Source of the DNA: Citrus sinensis
Taxonomy: Eukaryota; Streptophyta; Magnoliopsida; Sapindales; Rutaceae
Length of the DNA: 64,000 bases
Direction: 5' to 3'
NCBI RefSeq assembly: GCF_022201045.2
Contig: NC_068563.1
Coordinates: 3,658,001-3,722,000, forward strand
Part shown: piece by piece, positions 48,556 through 60,370 of the stretch
Layout of the letters: each line of letters begins with the position of its first letter
How positions within the stretch are numbered: the stretch's first letter is position 1
Made by a program: the position numbers and the translations under genes
The notes under the pieces: generated by a model
The model's database searches: none
Seen by the model: the letters and a program-made list of their open reading frames with translations, nothing else
What the model was told of the DNA's origin: nothing

Positions 48556-51548
48556 TCGTGGGATTAATTAAGGAAGCACAAAGAATAGTCTTTGCCATGC
48601 GGCCATGCCCATGGTGGTTCAGTTTCCTATCTGTGAGGGCATCACTTTCCAGCAAATCCAATAATTTGGTGCACCCTTTTGCCTATAATATTTGGACATT
48701 TTAATTTCATCATCGAAGTTAGCATGAAAATGACATATTTTAAATTAATTGTTTGGCACAATAAACCAATTACAAGTTTCCCATTTTGATGACCTTTCGT
48801 TCTCCGTTAGTCCTCTCTTCCACCGAATGAGGAAAATAATTGATGTTCGATTATTTTTATTTGTGTCTAAATCTCTAGACCTTTCTTGTAATGTCCATTG
48901 CCAATCAACTTTCACAAATGACGTTAGAGAAGAAGAAGAAAAAAACACTTTCATATTTTGAATCCTGAAAATTAATGTAAAGATGATAGAGTGGGCGCAT
49001 GGTAAATAATATAATCGAAAGTCTTCATACAAAACTATGATATTATATTTGCTAGTTAACAATTTTATTATTATATTTAACACCAACTTGAGCAGCATTA
49101 ATAAAACTAACAAATTCAGCTTTGAGTTTCTATGGCTACAAATGCATGGTCATAAAAGCTGCCCCCAAAAATTGTGATGCTCAAATTATTACCACATAAA
49201 AAATTCATATGAAGATGATTTCATACAGTTGACCCAGTTGTTTTGGATAACTTGCACTTATACCAACTACCAAGATATTAAAGAAACCCCAAAAAAAAAA
49301 AAAAATGGAACCAAAAGTAATTATTTTCTTTCAATAATTCAGTGACCGTTCTTCCTTTGTTTTGAACTTTGAAGGATCTGATTTGCAGTCTCAGTTTGCT
49401 TGGTGTTATCCCAACAAATTTCAAATCATGCAAACATTGGCTTACGTATATTTTTGGGTGATGGAGTTTGACAATTTTAGCAAATTTTTAATAATTGAAA
49501 TGTCTTTGTTCACATTAGTGAAAAAAACTTTCTTTGGAGAAGTTATGAAAATAGACAAAAATTTGGGGGCTAGTTCTAAATTTAGCCAACTTTCTATTTT
49601 CCTTTCTTTTATCCCCCAGGAAAAAAAAATGTAGCGGGCAAAAATTCTCTCCAAAGAGAGAATTCTTTTATTTTTCATTTTTTTCTTTTTCTCTAAAAAA
49701 AAAGATAATTCATTTCTTTCATTATCTTTTTATTTCCCTCTTAGTAAAATTTCAATGTCATTAAAGTAGTTTATCTAATAAATATCAATAGGAAGAACAA
49801 GAATGAAAAAAAAAGGAAAAAAAAACTTTGATGCTTCATCTTTGTAGTGAGCACTTAATGTGTGTTTAAATAATAACACGTAAATTTTAAGTTTGTGCTA
49901 AATGATATTATCGCGTTCACTAAGAACATATTAACACTTTCAATATCATACGTTGGAGGGAGTAATTTAGGATATTGTAGTAAAAATTTTAAAACAAGAC
50001 TATTCAATAATATTTCTATCTACGATGGGAATTTTTTTTTTTTTTTATGTTGTATAAGTATGAGAAATAATAAACGGGCTAAAATTATACAGATTGCTTT
50101 CAAAGGTTATTTCCTTAAATTTTCTTAATTTGTATAAGATTTCAATTCTCATTCATTTGAATTTTGGAGCCAAAAGCCCAAAATAGAGAGTTCTGGAAAG
50201 TATGATAGAAGTTATGGGGGGTCTCACAAACGTCCACAGCTTTTAATGTGTCTCTTTATTCATAAACATAATTAACCAATCATCATTAGTCAAACATTAT
50301 TAATTTACATCGCATTTATTTGTTTTCCATTTGTCAAAAATAGGAACACCCTGTTCACATTGTCAAATTATTGTCGACGCATTGGTCTAAATTTCTTCTA
50401 TTTTCGTAAAAAAAATAATAATTTAGTGATAATTTTGTTCAGGTTATGGTTCGGGATAGAATTCGGTGCCGAATTTTGATTAATTCGCATCTTAATACCA
50501 ATCATCAGACATTAATCACGTTACATATGTTATTAATTATTGCTTAGTATATCATATTGATATTTACACAACTCGTATCTATTTTATTTTTTTATGATAA
50601 CTAAAATGAATTATAATATTTTTCAATAAGAAATTTTATTTAATGATTTTTTTTTATAAAAAAAAGAAAAGAAAAATTGTGATAGAATGAATGTGAACGA
50701 ACGGTGATTTAGAAATTTCTGATATTATTAATGTCTATATATAAAAATTTGAAAGCAATAACTGCTCACACCAAACCAAATCACACTACTCTCCAATCAA
50801 ACCCCATTACATCAAAAGCTTCCTCGTGACTTGTGATTGTGAACCTTATCCGCAGCTAAACCGCATGTCCGTCATTTCACGCAAAACTCAGGCCCATTTA
50901 CGTAATTTCACTCCGATTAGCAAGATAAAATGGTAAAAAAGTGGGAAATGGGTTGATAAGTGATAAATTTTGGATACCGTAGCTTGCATTTTTTGAACGC
51001 ATACAATTATTGAATTAAGATTAATTAATAATAGAATTAGGGAAAGGAGTTGTGTTGAAAATGTTAACTGTGTCCTTAATTGTAATTTTGGTAAACATTA
51101 GGGGACCTAAAAGTCATTACGGGAAACACAAAAATATCTTTACCAGTTACTTCACTTCAACTCATCACCACTTTCCTTTTCTTCCTCCCAAAGGTTTTCG
51201 GATAAAACGCAGAGGAAAAAATAAAAAAGAAAGCTATAAAGAGAAGGAACAAAAACAAACCGTGTCTCGGTGTCCGTACAGTTCTAGAGGGTGACAGAGT
51301 GAGACTTGAACGTCTCAGTTTCGTAATCACGACTTCACGAGCTTCTTTCTTCGTTCTAACAGTCCCTCAACCAGAAAAAAAAAAATATTCAAAGAGAAAA
51401 CTCAGTTGGACAGGTGAACTTTTCACGGGCTAAGTCCCATCATCAGTCTCCTTTATCAACCCACCACAATCCAACCGTCCATACTTCGCCACGTTATCAC
51501 CGCCACCGTCGCCCTGATCGCGATCGTGCTCTTCTTTGTTCCCATCAT
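48556..51548. other. intergenic and promoter region of the SnRK2 gene
   Basis: About 3 kb of AT-rich sequence with several A/T homopolymers and no credible gene. The last 500 bases, from about 51290, are GC-richer with CT-rich stretches and are the probable promoter and 5' UTR of the kinase gene. Confidence 0.5.
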
Positions 51549-51560
51549 ATGATAATGTGA
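51549..51560 (+). other. minimal upstream ORFs in the SnRK2 5' leader
   Basis: ATGATAATGTGA occurs about 90 bases before the kinase start. It gives a three-residue uORF and, inside it in the same frame, a start-stop pair ATG-TGA at 51555-51560. Whether it is transcribed depends on the transcription start site, which the sequence alone does not settle. Confidence 0.4.
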
Positions 51561-51648
51561 CTGTTTGGAGTATTTTAATTTCTTTTATCTTTTTTTGGTT
51601 GCTTGTTTTGATTTACATATATATATATACGCACGCATATAGAGTGCA

Positions 51649-54600
51649 ATGGATCGATCCGCGATGACGGTGGGTCCCGGCATGGACATGCCGATCATGC
51701 ACGATAGCGATCGGTATGAGCTCGTTCGGGATATTGGGTCGGGGAATTTTGGGGTGGCCAGGTTGATGAGAGATAAAAAAACTGAGGAGCTTGTTGCTGT
51801 TAAGTATATCGAGCGAGGTGATAAGGTTAGTGTTTTTATTTATTTATTTATCATCTTTTATAGATTTATTTTGATGGGTATTTGAGATTTATAGTGGGTT
51901 TTATTTTGGTTTTGTTGGTGTGTGTGTATGTGAATATTGAGTTTATTTTGCTTGGTTTTGGACTAATTTACTTGGTTTTCGATGGTTTAGTTGGTGCTGA
52001 TTTGCCGGCCAATGTGATTTGAATTGGTGATGCTGTTTTTGCATAGTTGAGTGGTTTATCTATTCACTTAGTTCTGAATTTCAGTACTGTTTGTTGAGTT
52101 TTTGATATCAGATTAATAAGCTCAGTAAAGTTCAGAACTTGCCATCTGATTGATGGATCCCACTACTTAAGTGTGTTTGTGCTGTTATGTTGTGTAACAT
52201 GATCCTTAGTGGCAAATGGATACTTTAGTTCTTGAATATGCTGGGTTTTCATAATTTCTATGATCGATGTAGTTATTCATCTGATCTATTTGTTAATATT
52301 ATCATTATTGTTTTTCGTTTGTGGCAGATTGATGAAAATGTGCAAAGAGAAATTATCAACCACAGGTCATTAAGGCATCCCAACATAGTCAGATTCAAGG
52401 AGGTCATCTTAACTCCAACCCATCTGGCTATTGTGATGGAATATGCTTCCGGAGGAGAGCTCTTTGAGCGGATATGCAATGCAGGGCGGTTCAGCGAGGA
52501 CGAGGTTCATATCCAAATTAATGTTCTTTTTGGTACTGCTGCAAGAGTTCATATTTAATATATCTTTGGTCATGGTGCAGGCACGCTTTTTCTTCCAACA
52601 ACTTATTTCTGGAGTGAGCTACTGCCATTCAATGGTATGCAATTTTCCTCATGTTTAACACCATTTTGCCACTTTTCTTGCTTACTTGGATGACATAACT
52701 AGGCGACTTAATTGAGTTGGCTATATTGTATTCTTTTATGCAGCAAGTATGCCACCGCGACTTGAAATTGGAGAATACATTACTGGATGGGAGTCCAGCT
52801 CCTCGTCTGAAGATTTGTGATTTTGGATACTCTAAGGTACCAAATGCCCATCTTGATTTGCTTGTCATCAGTTTTTGGTTCTGTTCCTTCTCTCTTCTGC
52901 TGATTTAGTGGAGTATTTTAATTATCTGCTCCTCATGTATGGTGATGTTAGTATAATGGAGAAACTGTTTCACCAATCATCGTGCTTCTTCTAGTATCCC
53001 ATTTCTATTAATTGGCTGATTATTGACATTTATTATTAAAATCATTTTAATCTGGTTCTTGCAGTCTTCAGTACTACATTCACAGCCAAAATCAACTGTT
53101 GGTACTCCTGCATATATTGCCCCTGAAGTGTTGCTTAAGAAAGAATATGATGGCAAGGTAATGTGTGTATATGTTATTTGATTGAATCTGCATATGTAAA
53201 CTTCTGTTGAGTTTTAATATCGTCTAAATAATAATTAATTCATTTGTTGATTTTTTGCTTAGTGTTTGTGATAACTATATTTTTTTTTTGAATTTACACT
53301 ATGTTTTTTTTTTTCATATTTTTGTTCGGTCGTGTATAAATAAATGCTTTCTTTATTGTCAACTTATAAACATGGAGCAAATTGAGAATAAGTATTGACG
53401 AAGAAAGACTAAAGAGAATTGCTTAATGAAAGCTTTTTTTTTTTTTTTTACTATGTGATATCATGATGCAACCGATAATTTTGCCCTGGCAAGTTTGATT
53501 AATAACTATACAACATATATTAATGCTTATCAGCAAAACAAGATTTTTACTCACAACCTGCATACATATACAATACATACATACGTATGTAATATTGGAT
53601 TATGCTGATACTCTGCCTATTAAATGTTTATCCAGATTGCAGATGTATGGTCTTGTGGTGTGACTTTATATGTTATGTTGGTGGGAGCATATCCTTTTGA
53701 GGATCCTGAAGAGCCAAAGAACTTCCGCAAGACAATACATGTAATGTATTGCACATTTTCATGAATGAATGATAGTTACATTCGAATACTTGGGTAACAG
53801 TTGCATTAAAATACTTGGATAACATAATCCGTTTGATTTTCAGCGAATTCTAAGTGTTCAGTACTCAATTCCGGATTATGTTCATATATCTCCTGAGTGC
53901 CGCCATCTGATCTCTAGGATTTTCGTAGCTGACCCTGCAATGGTTAGTATGCATTTTCATGCTACCGGAGTCTATATGCATACAAAATTGCAACTATTAG
54001 TTGCTTCTTAATGGTAAATTTTGGATTATCCCCTCGTAAATTGACTATGTTTAGTTTAAATCAACCCCTTACTTTTGAAAACCTCAAGCTATTCTCATTT
54101 TTGTTCAAAAGATCAGGGAAAAATGGGGATGGGTTGATGAAATTTTTTTTGTTTTCTTTAAAAAAATGGAGGGTAAATTGAGGTTTTTAGAAGTAAGGGT
54201 GTGAGAAGATGGCCAATTCACGAGGGAGCTTAATTCAAAATTAACCTGGCTACTTATGTCCACCTAGATTTCATCTTTCGTTTTGTTCTCTATTTACCCA
54301 TCTACTTCTTTCATCCGCCTTCTCTCATTGTTCCATAGAGTGAAATGCATGACTGGAGACGGGGCTGCTCAGTGTCTTGTTAACAATGTATCAATTTGTT
54401 TTGTCATATATAATACTTGTTGATCTCCTCGTAAGATATACACGTCAAAGTTCTGATTTGAGCTTTCATTTTAATCGTGCAGAGGATATCCATACCCGAG
54501 ATCAGAAACCACGAATGGTTTTTGAAGAACCTTCCGGCAGATCTTGTGGTGGATAACACAACAAACAATCAGTTTGAAGAACCAGATCAGCCTATGCAAA

Positions 54601-54776
54601 GCATTGACGAAATCATGCAGATAATTGCTGAAGCCACCATACCTGCTGCTGGTACCCAGAGCCTCAACCAGTGTTTGAATGGTAGTCTTGACATTGATGA
54701 TGAAATGGACGAAGACATAGACACTGATCCTGATCTTGACATTGATAGCAGCGGGGAGATTGTATATGCTATGTGA
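51649..54776 (+). CDS. SRK2E/OST1: SnRK2 protein kinase, subclass III (OST1/SnRK2.6-type)
   Basis: Eight coding exons join in phase 0 throughout: 51649-51825, 52328-52504, 52581-52634, 52744-52836, 53065-53157, 53636-53740, 53844-53942, 54483-54776; 363 aa (Arabidopsis OST1 has 362). Kinase features: glycine loop GSGNFG, ATP-binding Lys52 (VAVKYIE), catalytic HRDLKLEN (Asp142), DFGYSK, and an activation loop with Ser177 in KSTVGTPAY, equivalent to the OST1 phospho-site Ser175. The C-terminus has the SnRK2 box ([16 protein letters not shown]) and the Asp-rich ABA box ending [12 protein letters not shown], which binds PP2C phosphatases. Segments such as [14 protein letters not shown] and [17 protein letters not shown] match SnRK2.6 better than SnRK2.2/2.3. 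The kinase acts downstream of PYR/PYL receptors, phosphorylating ion channels and ABF factors in guard cells. One small oddity is DPAM before RISIPE, where Lys or Thr is usual. Confidence 0.97.
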
Positions 54777-54976
54777 TTGTCTTAAAGCTTGTTGAACCGG
54801 GGGAGTTCAACGGTCCATTTGTTTACGGGATTTGGCTATTTAGGTGTGAAGAATTAAAGAAACCTTTAACTCTCTGTTTGCAGTGGAGGATTATACATGT
54901 GTTCTGTGTCGAGCCACTTTTAAGTGGCATATATAATATACGTACTGTAATTTACTCTTCTGTTATACGGTGATGT

Positions 54977-54982
54977 AATAAA
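54977..54982 (+). terminator. candidate polyadenylation signal of the SnRK2 gene
   Basis: AATAAA, 200 bases after the stop codon, preceded by TGTA/TTGT-type upstream sequence. Plant signals are loose, so this is only a plausible site. Confidence 0.4.
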
Positions 54983-55167
54983 ACTTGGTAGTGTTAAGTG
55001 TTTGATCCTTTTCTGTGACTATTCTCTTTAATAACTTTCTTCTGTTAGATTAGATGGCCTTTTGTGGAGAATATGTGTTACCGAAGAGGAACATGAGATT
55101 AGCTGAAAAATCAGCATTATGTTAATTTTATTTATTTATAAATATTGTGGCCAGCAACTAGTAAACC

Positions 55168-55241
55168 GTCTGGGTGGTGTAGTTGGTTATCACGCTAGTC
55201 TCACACACTAGAGGTCCCCGGTTCGAACCCGGGCTCAGACA
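55168..55241 (+). tRNA. tRNA-Val(CAC): tRNA-Val (anticodon CAC)
   Basis: Acceptor stem GTCTGGG pairs with CTCAGAC, with an A discriminator. Box A is TGGTGTAGTTGG, the anticodon stem CTAGT/ACTAG encloses loop CTCACAC (anticodon CAC), and box B is GGTTCGAACCC. No intron. A TTTTT run follows at about 55255. The adjacent downstream sequence has an 8-bp inverted repeat (GGTTATCA...TGATAACC). Confidence 0.97.
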
Positions 55242-55306
55242 AATTTGGTTATCATTTTTAAAAATCAGTTTAATTGATAACCGAAAAAAATAAAAAGCAT
55301 GGGATT

Positions 55307-55378
55307 TGAACCCAACGTGAATCGAACACGCAACCTTCTGATCTGGAGTCAGACGCGCTACCATTGCGCCACGGATCC
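55307..55378 (-). tRNA. tRNA-Trp(CCA): tRNA-Trp (anticodon CCA)
   Basis: The minus strand reads GGATCCGTGGCGCAATGGTA..., with anticodon stem TCTGA/TCAGA around loop CTCCAGA (anticodon CCA) and T arm TTCGATT. The acceptor stem is GGATCCG with TGGGTTC and an A discriminator. This matches plant cytosolic tRNA-Trp except that one terminal stem pair is G-U, where the usual sequence has G-C. A TTTTT terminator follows. It points toward tRNA-Val 65 bases away, so the two genes converge. Confidence 0.95.
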
Positions 55379-55666
55379 ACTTGGTTATAGGTATGTCACG
55401 TACAATTAATAATCTATACTTTAATAAGTGAATCTGATTTGTCATTGATTAACTTAAAAAGTTGTCCTAAATGAAAGAATATTTCATATTATAACCATTA
55501 AATAATGTTATCAAAGTCACTGGAGTACAAAATTATTGTCAAAGAATTTCATATTAATACCATTAAATAATTGTCAAAGCCTACTACCTTGATTAAAGCT
55601 TAAAGCAACATTTGGTCTCTGGACCACATATTATCCAAAGTCTGTGCAGAAAGGAAACCAGCACAG

Positions 55667-57485
55667 ATGCATTTGGTACCACTCTGGATTTCCCTTTTGA
55701 TCTTCTTCTTTAGTGTTTCTGCAAATGAATATGAATCTATATTGCAGCAGCGGCAGCCTCTTCCCACTAAGCATTTTGTCTTGGTTCATGGCTCTTGCCA
55801 TGGAGCCTGGTCATGGTACAAGCTCGTGGCAATGATAAAATCATCGGGGCACAATGTTACTGCCTTTGATTTAGCTGCTTCTGGGGTTGAGCCCCAACAA
55901 GTTCACAATTTGAGGTCAATATCAGATTTCTTTAAGCCATTGATTGACTTCATGGCAGCTCTGCCTCTGGATAAAAAGGTGATTCTCGTGGGTCACAGCT
56001 ACGGTGGCTTGGCTGTTGCTCAATCCATGGAAAGGTTTCCAAACAAGATTTCGGTGGCTGTTTTTGTGTCTGCCCTCAAGCCTGGTCCCGACCTCAACAT
56101 CTCAACTCTCAATCAAGAGGTACCCACCACTCACCAGTCACTAGTCACTCAATACTTTCTATCAAATTAAGTATGCTTGCGGATGTCTGAAAATGGTGGG
56201 TTGTGGCTTTTAATCTATATTCACTTTTCCTCTCCTGTGTTTTTTTTGGGTATTTATTAAATACTTTAACTGCGGCATTTTTAAAATTAAGCGGAAGCAT
56301 GTTATTAGATTGTGTTGTTTTGTGTTTAGTCATTAATTAACGCGATCATAAAACTTTGAACGACACAGTTTAACAAACACAAGAGCTGATTTTCTGCAAA
56401 TGTTTATTTCTTTTCTTCAGCAGCTTTAATAAAAAAAAAAAAAAGATTACTTCATAGGCTGCAAGAACATTAAACTGATATGAGTTTATTTTCTTTAACT
56501 AAAGTCATTCAGCAGACAAGGCCCTTTGCTGGATTGCAAATATGCATATGATGATGGTCCTGACAGCCCTCCGACCACTTTCATTTTTGGACCTTTGTAC
56601 TTGAAATCAACAGTATACCAGCTTAGTCCAGTGGAGGTAAGAAATTCATCACTCATTCTATATACAGTGTTTTGAGAAATTGTTTACACGAACATTCGTA
56701 GTTTATAAAATGCACATTCAAATTTTGGATTCTTAGCAATACTAACGTCTTTTTTTTTTGTGACCAATGAGCCTTTAGTCTAGTGAGAGAATCCTTACAT
56801 TTACAATATTGAGTGTACGGGTTTGAGCCGAGCCTCCATAAAAGTATTGTGTGAGTTAATTTTAATTCTCCCTCAATTATCAAATAATTGAGTGAAGTCA
56901 GTCTATTTCTCACGAAATGTGAGTGGAGTAGACAATTCTCGAATATTTGAGAGGGTTTAAAGAATCTGGACAGCTCTTCAGAGGAGTACATGCCATGAAG
57001 AAGGTCTCAGTTGTATAATCTGTTTGTAAATATTAAATGTAATAACTGATGTAATATCAGTAACAATCATGTATAATAATATTCAAAAAAATAAAAACGT
57101 CATTCTTTTGTGAAGAGCCAATAAGTTCAAGTTTGTATATGAAACTGCTATTGGTACTTTAACCTTAGTCATTTTGATGATGTGGCGAAATTTTTCACAG
57201 GATTGGGCTCTGGCAACCATGTTGATGAGGCCATTGGGATTGTTTAGCGAAGAAGACATGTCCAAGGAGCTAAAGCTAACTTGGGAAAGATATGGGACTG
57301 TTAGAAGAGTTTATATAATCTCTGAAAAAGATTTGGTAACAGAGAAGGATCTTGCGATGTGGATGATCAAGAGAAATCCCCCTCATCAAGTGGAAGAAAT
57401 CAAAGATTCTGATCATATGGTCATGATGTCTAAACCGTTAGAACTTTGGGCCCATCTCCTAAGTGTTGCTGGAAATTATTCTTGA
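55667..57485 (+). CDS. methylesterase, MES/SABP2 family alpha/beta hydrolase
   Basis: Three exons (55667-56119, 56505-56636, 57201-57485) join in phase 0 to 289 aa. The exon-2 acceptor AAAG/TCATTC is the one that keeps frame. The core begins at about residue 36 with HFVLVHGSCHGAWSWYK, a family signature. The nucleophile is Ser111 in GHSYGG, the acid is probably Asp239 (ISEKD), and the catalytic His is 267 (DSDHMVMMSKP). These enzymes demethylate methyl salicylate, methyl jasmonate or methyl-IAA; related members are hydroxynitrile lyases. The N-terminal 35 residues (MHLVPLWISLLIFFFSVSANEY) form a hydrophobic signal-like segment that most cytosolic MES proteins lack, so entry to the secretory pathway is possible. 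The substrate is not predictable by eye. A SINE-like insertion sits in intron 2. Confidence 0.92.
56750..57095 (+). mobile_element. tRNA-derived SINE-like insertion in MES intron 2
   Basis: The 5' part has a box A-like TAGTCTAGTGA (56776-56786) and a box B-like GGTTTGAGCC (56820-56829), 33 bases apart. The 3' end is A-rich (CAAAAAAATAAAA). The short repeat AACGTC lies at 56744-56749 and 57096-57101 and may be part of a target duplication. At about 345 bp it is on the long side for a plant SINE, so a composite with other sequence is possible. Confidence 0.55.
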
Positions 57486-58495
57486 CTCATTAGCCTTTCG
57501 AGTTAACCAATGTCCAGTACTGTGCTCTCTATTATTTGGCCCAAATAAGTGTTACTATTACCACATAAATTTTCACTTACTCTTCTCCAAGTTAATTATG
57601 AGATGAACTAAAAATGTTTGTCAAAAAAAAAAAGGGCTAAAAATTATTTGCCGGAATGGGGGAATTTGGGACACATGAATTAGTTTTATTTTTCTAAAAT
57701 TAAAATCCTTTATAAAAAAAAATAGCCAAAATATACTATACCGACTGAATTATGTTAAGCACTCAATTACAAAACCATTTTACTAGATTATTTGCTCACA
57801 AAATTTACCCTCATTTGAGGCGGACCAGGTGGGAATAGGGGCCGATAAGAGAATAATTGGGGGACAACTAAATCTAACTCAATTTCTTCATGTACTTTAA
57901 TCGTTCCGTGCCCACCATTTCAACAAATATTTTAAGAATTTCTATCAAAGCTGTGCTTAGAGGGTCGTGACCACCATGATGGTTACGTTTCATATGGAAT
58001 TCATTATGATTCTCAACTACATATGAAAGGTGAATTAATGATAAAAAAATCGTACCCAAAGAGTTAAAACTATAGGAGATAATCCGTTTTAATTATAAAA
58101 CCAGTACATTTGATAAATAAATACAGCATTTAGTAATCGCGATTTTTTACATAATATTTCCTGAATCTTGTAAAGTGACATCTTATTTTATAGATTTAGA
58201 TTCTCTCTTAATTTGAACTTCATTTGAAAAAAAAAATTACATGTTGATTGATGGTTAATAAATAAATAAATAATTGATATCCACATACTATTACAAAGGC
58301 CAATTTGGTAATATTGTAGTTTTTAAAATAATTAATGTTAAATGTGTTGTATAAATAATCCGCTGTGAAGAGAATTAATTAAATATTTGGTAAAATTTAT
58401 TTTTCAAAATACTGTGAGTTTTAAAGGTAATCATATGTGTTTGGTAGATCTTACTGTTAAATTGCTGTGAGAATATAAATGATCAAATTGGATAT
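57486..58495. other. intergenic, no gene seen
   Basis: AT-rich 3' flank of the MES gene. No coding frame of note. The part from about 58330 may belong to the dispersed repeat that begins at 58496 (TGTTTGGTA-type sequence near 58437). Confidence 0.5.
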
Positions 58496-58920
58496 TGTGT
58501 ATATATAATAATTGATAACTAAAATAAATATATTATATTATTAATTTTATTTTCTTATTTTGTTGTCTCAATATAATTGGTAATAATAATAATATCTTTA
58601 AAAGTAATGCTTTTATTTCCTAATTAACAATGATGATTTAAGATTTTTATAATATATATAATGATATATATGGAATTGTATTAAATATAAAATTAATTCT
58701 GAAAATTAGATTTTGAAAAGATACTTCTTCCATACTTTCTAAAATTTACTGTAAGATAGAGTGATTTTACCAAAGTGATTGCTAAAATTTTTTTATTTAT
58801 CAAATATTAAAATTAACTTTTAAATTTTCAAAATCACCTTTAAGTCTCTAAAAAATAATTCAACATGAGTCTTAAAAGACACATAGAATAAGATCTTTTA
58901 AAGATCGAGAGAGCTGAGAT
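58496..58920. repeat. dispersed AT-rich repeat, copy 2 of 3
   Basis: Strong similarity to 59778-60190, beginning TGTGTATATATAATAATTG and continuing through AATAATAATAATATCTTTAAAA, TATATATGGAATTGTATTAA, TACTTCTTCCAT, and an end containing AAAAGACACAT...GAGATCATG. No coding frame. Confidence 0.75.
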
Positions 58921-59518
58921 CATGAAAGAATTATATAATCAAGAGTTGAATAGGTACAACAGCTAGTTTAAAGACATGTATATGGCTAATGCCCTTAGTT
59001 ATATATGCTCAAGTTAGATAAAACTCCGTTTGAGATTATAGTATTGAAGCAACAATTATTGTAAAAATAAAAGCACTAATTGTCAAGTGAAAAGTGGGTA
59101 TACATGTTTGAAGATCATAATTTTTAAAGTTAGCTAATTAAGAGTACTAGCACCTAAAGACAAAGTCAAGTGATTTCTAAACAATTTTATTTAACTCTTG
59201 AACTTGAAATATCTTACCAAACAGTTACTAGATTTAAACTGCTGAAGTAGAATTGCCACAAAAATATCTGGCCAAACAGTTTGTTGATGAGACAACTTAA
59301 CTTGCACCCCCTTTGTCAATCGCATGAAGCAAAGATCGCCTAAAGCCAGAATATTCGCATTACGAACGATGATGAAATTGATAGAGACATACACCAGATT
59401 CTTAAATCTGTGATTAATGCTAATCCCTAGGTGTAGATATTACCTTGGGAATTGAACAACACAATTAATATTTAATGCCCCTTATTGGACAAGAGTCACG
59501 CGCGTGTATGTGTACGTA

Positions 59519-59520
<2 letters not shown>

Positions 59521-59559
<39 letters not shown>

Positions 59560-59576
59560 ATATATATATATATAAT
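59521..59576. repeat. GT/TA microsatellite
   Basis: A (TG)n stretch runs into (TA)n, preceded by a CGCGCG-like interruption. It lies immediately left of a foldback element. Confidence 0.95.
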
Positions 59577-59600
59577 AATGATAATAATTTTTTTTTTTAA

Positions 59601-59757
59601 TTTAAGATTTCTAATCATATTAAAATCAAGAACAAAGTAAAAGATTAAAAAAAAAAATTAAATGCATTGTATCTTATCATGTAATATATTAAAATATGTA
59701 GTTTTTTTTTTAATCTTTTACCTTATTCTTGATTTTATTATGACAAGAGATCCATAA
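59601..59757. mobile_element. foldback MITE-like hairpin
   Basis: The left arm (59601-59657, with AATCAAGAACAAAGTAAAAG) and the right arm (59702-59757, with CTTTTACCTTATTCTTGATT) are imperfect reverse complements over more than 50 bases, around a 45-base loop. A related partial arm occurs near 60288-60335. No target duplication was resolved in the A/T-rich flanks. Confidence 0.55.
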
Positions 59758-59777
59758 TTTTTATACAAAATATTTTT

Positions 59778-60190
59778 TATGTGTATATATAATAATTGAT
59801 AACTAAAATAATTATTTTCTATTATTAATTTTATTTTTTTACCTCAATATAATTAGAAATAATAATAATTTATTTAAGACTAATAATTTTTATTTCTTAA
59901 TTAATAATGGTAGTTTTCGATTTTTATAATATATGCAATGATATATTTGGAATTATATTAAATATAAAATTTATTTTAAAAGGCCACTTCTTCCTTGCTT
60001 TTTAAAATCTACTTTAAGATAGGGTAATTTTGCCAAAAGTGTTTTTTTAAAAAAATTTTATCAAACAATAAAATTAATTTTTAACTTTTCAAAATCACTT
60101 TTAACATTTTAAAAGTACTTCCAAACGACACTAAAAGACACATGGAACAAAAACTTTAGGAGCTCAAGAGAGTTGAGATCATGGAAGATC
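59778..60190. repeat. dispersed AT-rich repeat, copy 3 of 3
   Basis: Homologous to 58496-58920 in the same orientation. It ends TTAAAAGTACTTCCAAACGACACTAAAAGACACATGG..., and the CCAAACGAC part looks like the end of a hAT-type MITE. The lower divergence from copy 2 than from copy 1 suggests a local duplication or a later insertion. Confidence 0.75.
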
Positions 60191-60199
60191 ATACTTCAT

Positions 60200-60370
60200 T
60201 GTGTACTATTATACCATATGTGATAACAAAACTCATAGAGTTGATATCCCTAATTGAATATGACACAAAACTCATAGTGTATTAAATTTTTTTATTTTTT
60301 TATCTTTTATTTTATTTCTAACTTTAATATGACAAGATTATGTGTACTATTATACCATATGTGATAACAA
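60200..60370. repeat. 30-bp direct repeat flanking about 110 bp
   Basis: TGTGTACTATTATACCATAT plus GTGATAACA occurs at 60200-60229 and 60341-60370. The enclosed sequence carries a second small repeat (CAAAACTCATAG twice) and a partial copy of the 59.6-kb foldback arm. Confidence 0.75.

Noticed and set aside
48745-49113. 122-codon minus-strand frame
   Set aside because: Leu/Ile/Lys-rich translation of AT-rich DNA with no domain, partner exon or conserved motif.
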